Source of the DNA: Pseudomonadota bacterium
Lineage (GTDB): Bacteria > Pseudomonadota > Gammaproteobacteria > Burkholderiales > Thiobacillaceae
Length of the DNA: 7,328 nucleotides
Direction of reading: 5' to 3'
Assembly (NCBI GenBank): GCA_021847385.1
Contig: JAJZTV010000100.1
Span: forward strand, 1-7,328
A program made the translations under genes and the position numbers. Positions 6,319 through 7,328 of the stretch are shown piece by piece. Position 1 is the first letter of the stretch, and the number at the start of each line of letters is the position of its first letter. Below the pieces are notes generated by a model, which had not been told where the DNA came from, did not search any database, and saw only the letters and a program-made list of their open reading frames with translations.

Positions 6319-7113
6319 GTGGTGGATTCGCTTGAATCTTCGCTGGTCTTGCCGCTAGCATTGACCATGGCTATGGATAAATTCCGTCACCTGTCCGAGG
6401 GCGAGCTTAAAGAGATTGCGGTGAACGAGCCTGGCGCGGTCGTGCAGGTTCTGACCGATTTGATGCTGCATAAAGTGCCGCTTGCCGGCATCGGCAATCG
6501 AGACAAGCAGGAACTGCTCGCCGTGATCGTCGGGGTCGAAGAGCTAGGCCGGCATCTTCTTTTGGCCTGTTTGTCGTCGGGCTGCGAGTCGAGTGCGGAT
6601 ATCCTGGCCAAGGAAGGGGTCCGGTTCTCGGCACAGCACAATGAGTTGTGCGTGCAGTTTGTCGCAGGCATGGCGCGGCGCATACGGCATGAAGGACGCG
6701 AGGTCTTTCAATTGCCGCTGCCTGCCGATCTGCTGTGCCTGCAGCGCCGTAGCATCCACCGCGTGACGGCGCCGCAGACGAACCCGCCCCATTGCCGGCT
6801 GCAGATATCCGACTCGAATGCGCTGGATAGCACGGCGCTGGATATCAGCATCAGCGGCGTTAGCTTGAGCTATCAATCCGATGAGCCCATTTTCATCATC
6901 GGGCAAATATTGTACGGTTGCAGGCTGGCAGTTCCCGGTGTCGGCGAGTTCGTCGTCAGTCTGCACGTGCGCAATCAAGTGAGGCTGACATTGGCCGGCG
7001 GCAAGCGGGTCTGGCGTATCGGCTGCGAATTTGTCGATGCGAGTTCGGCCATCGAGCGAGAGTTGCAACGGTATATCATTAAAATCGAACGTGGGGAGCA
7101 GGCGCGGAAATAA
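6319..7113 (+). CDS. YcgR-type flagellar brake protein with C-terminal PilZ c-di-GMP domain
   Basis: YcgR proteins bind cyclic di-GMP through a C-terminal PilZ domain and slow or bias the flagellar motor. In this 264-residue product, residues about 36-135 fit the YcgR N-terminal beta domain (VVQVLTDLMLHKVPLAGIG, then a strand FQLPLPADLLCLQR). Residues about 142-262 are PilZ: QRRSIHRV (142-149) gives the RxxxR arm (Arg144, Arg148), LDISISGVSL (174-183) gives DxSxxG (Asp175, Ser177, Gly180), and IERELQRYIIKIER matches the usual C-terminal helix. The c-di-GMP site therefore looks complete. Start choice is weak: GTG 6319 is the longest, but ATG 6367 or 6373 would remove only residues before the domain, and none has a visible ribosome binding site. 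Seven cysteines are unusual for this family. It lies nine bases after the preceding gene. Whether its target is the flagellum or something else cannot be read from sequence. Confidence 0.88.
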   Translation: MVDSLESSLVLPLALTMAMDKFRHLSEGELKEIAVNEPGAVVQVLTDLMLHKVPLAGIGNRDKQELLAVIVGVEELGRHLLLACLSSGCESSADILAKEGVRFSAQHNELCVQFVAGMARRIRHEGREVFQLPLPADLLCLQRRSIHRVTAPQTNPPHCRLQISDSNALDSTALDISISGVSLSYQSDEPIFIIGQILYGCRLAVPGVGEFVVSLHVRNQVRLTLAGGKRVWRIGCEFVDASSAIERELQRYIIKIERGEQARK

Positions 7114-7148
7114 GTGTGCCTGCCTAATCCATCTGGTGGTGAGAGAGA

Positions 7149-7328
7149 ATGGCGTTTTGGTCCAGTAAACAGAATTCGAGCGGCGAGGATGTTGCCCGTT
7201 TTACGGTCAGCAATGCGACCGAGATCGAGCGTGTTTTTCGTAAGATGTTGGCGGATCAGACGGTCGTCACCCTCTATGCCGACAATGGCAAGGACTTCGT
7301 GTTGACGGCCTTGGTCGGGCTCAACATG
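7149..7328 (+). CDS. Second YcgR-like protein, N-terminal part (runs off the window)
   Basis: An open frame from ATG 7149 continues through the last base of the window (60 codons). After a polar, Ser-rich start (MAFWSSKQNSSG), residues about 19-60 (SNATEIERVFRKML, then TVVTLYAD ... DFVLTALVGLNM) match the opening of the YcgR N-terminal domain: a helix, then two strands with the pattern of a residue run T-x-L-Y-A-D and F-x-L-T-x-L. A Ser/Gly-rich purine stretch, GGTGAGAGAGA, directly precedes the ATG and can serve as the ribosome binding site. It lies 35 bp after a complete YcgR gene and is likely co-transcribed. The PilZ domain that would confirm c-di-GMP binding is outside the window, so the family call is moderate and could instead be a stand-alone YcgR-N protein. 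Confidence 0.68.
   Translation, partial: MAFWSSKQNSSGEDVARFTVSNATEIERVFRKMLADQTVVTLYADNGKDFVLTALVGLNM

Noticed and set aside
6319..7113. Calling this gene pilZ because of the pilus neighbourhood
   Set aside because: The classical type IV pilus PilZ is a short single-domain protein that lacks the c-di-GMP motifs; this protein is two-domain with RxxxR and DxSxxG intact, which fits YcgR.
7114..7305. Plus-strand open frame of 63 codons after the first YcgR gene
   Set aside because: It is out of frame with the second YcgR-like gene from ATG 7149, which has a better ribosome binding site and a recognisable domain; the other frame is Arg-rich and featureless.
1..7328. CRISPR arrays, tRNA/rRNA genes, insertion-sequence ends, long direct repeats
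   Set aside because: Both strands were read and no repeated spacer pattern, cloverleaf-like tRNA sequence, transposase or terminal inverted repeat was found; the coding density leaves almost no room for them.

Overview
The window looks chromosomal and comes from a Gram-negative proteobacterium, most likely a betaproteobacterium. This rests on the G+C-rich coding bias, the type IV pilus (T4P) gene order, the divergent class A penicillin-binding protein and the style of the YcgR/PilZ proteins. A closer placement (for example Neisseriales) is only a guess. No mobile element, CRISPR array, tRNA, rRNA or clear terminator was seen.

Left half, minus strand (about 1-3267): a compact pilM-pilN-pilO-pilP-pilQ operon read right to left. 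PilM is a cytoplasmic actin-like protein, PilN and PilO are inner-membrane bitopic proteins, PilP is a lipoprotein, and PilQ is the outer-membrane secretin. Only the PilQ signal peptide and first AMIN-type domain lie inside the window. The first four genes are translationally packed: two 4-bp stop/start overlaps and one 2-bp gap. PilQ is set apart by 67 bp and has its own ribosome binding site. PilM begins at TTG, and its Shine-Dalgarno sequence can pair with the first two bases of that start codon.

Centre (3268-3424): a 157-bp divergent control region, more A/T-rich than the genes beside it. It holds weak promoter-like elements and several very short leader reading frames that abut the mrcA start.

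Right half, plus strand (3425-7328): mrcA (PBP1A, with intact transglycosylase and transpeptidase motifs), then a conserved protein that resembles a nucleotidyltransferase with an altered acidic motif, then two consecutive YcgR-type (flagellar-brake) genes. The first YcgR has an intact PilZ c-di-GMP-binding signature. The second is cut off by the window end and is recognised from its N-terminal domain only. The close spacing (23, 9 and 35 bp) suggests co-transcription behind mrcA.

How they fit together: the divergent mrcA/pilMNOPQ arrangement is familiar in proteobacteria and links peptidoglycan synthesis with the envelope-spanning pilus machine. The less ordinary part is the tail of the mrcA unit, where a nucleotidyltransferase-like protein and a pair of predicted c-di-GMP effectors sit opposite the pilus operon. 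This invites the idea, which is inference only, that second-messenger signalling is coordinated with envelope or motility functions here. I do not see a clearly undescribed system; most of the window is well-known machinery.
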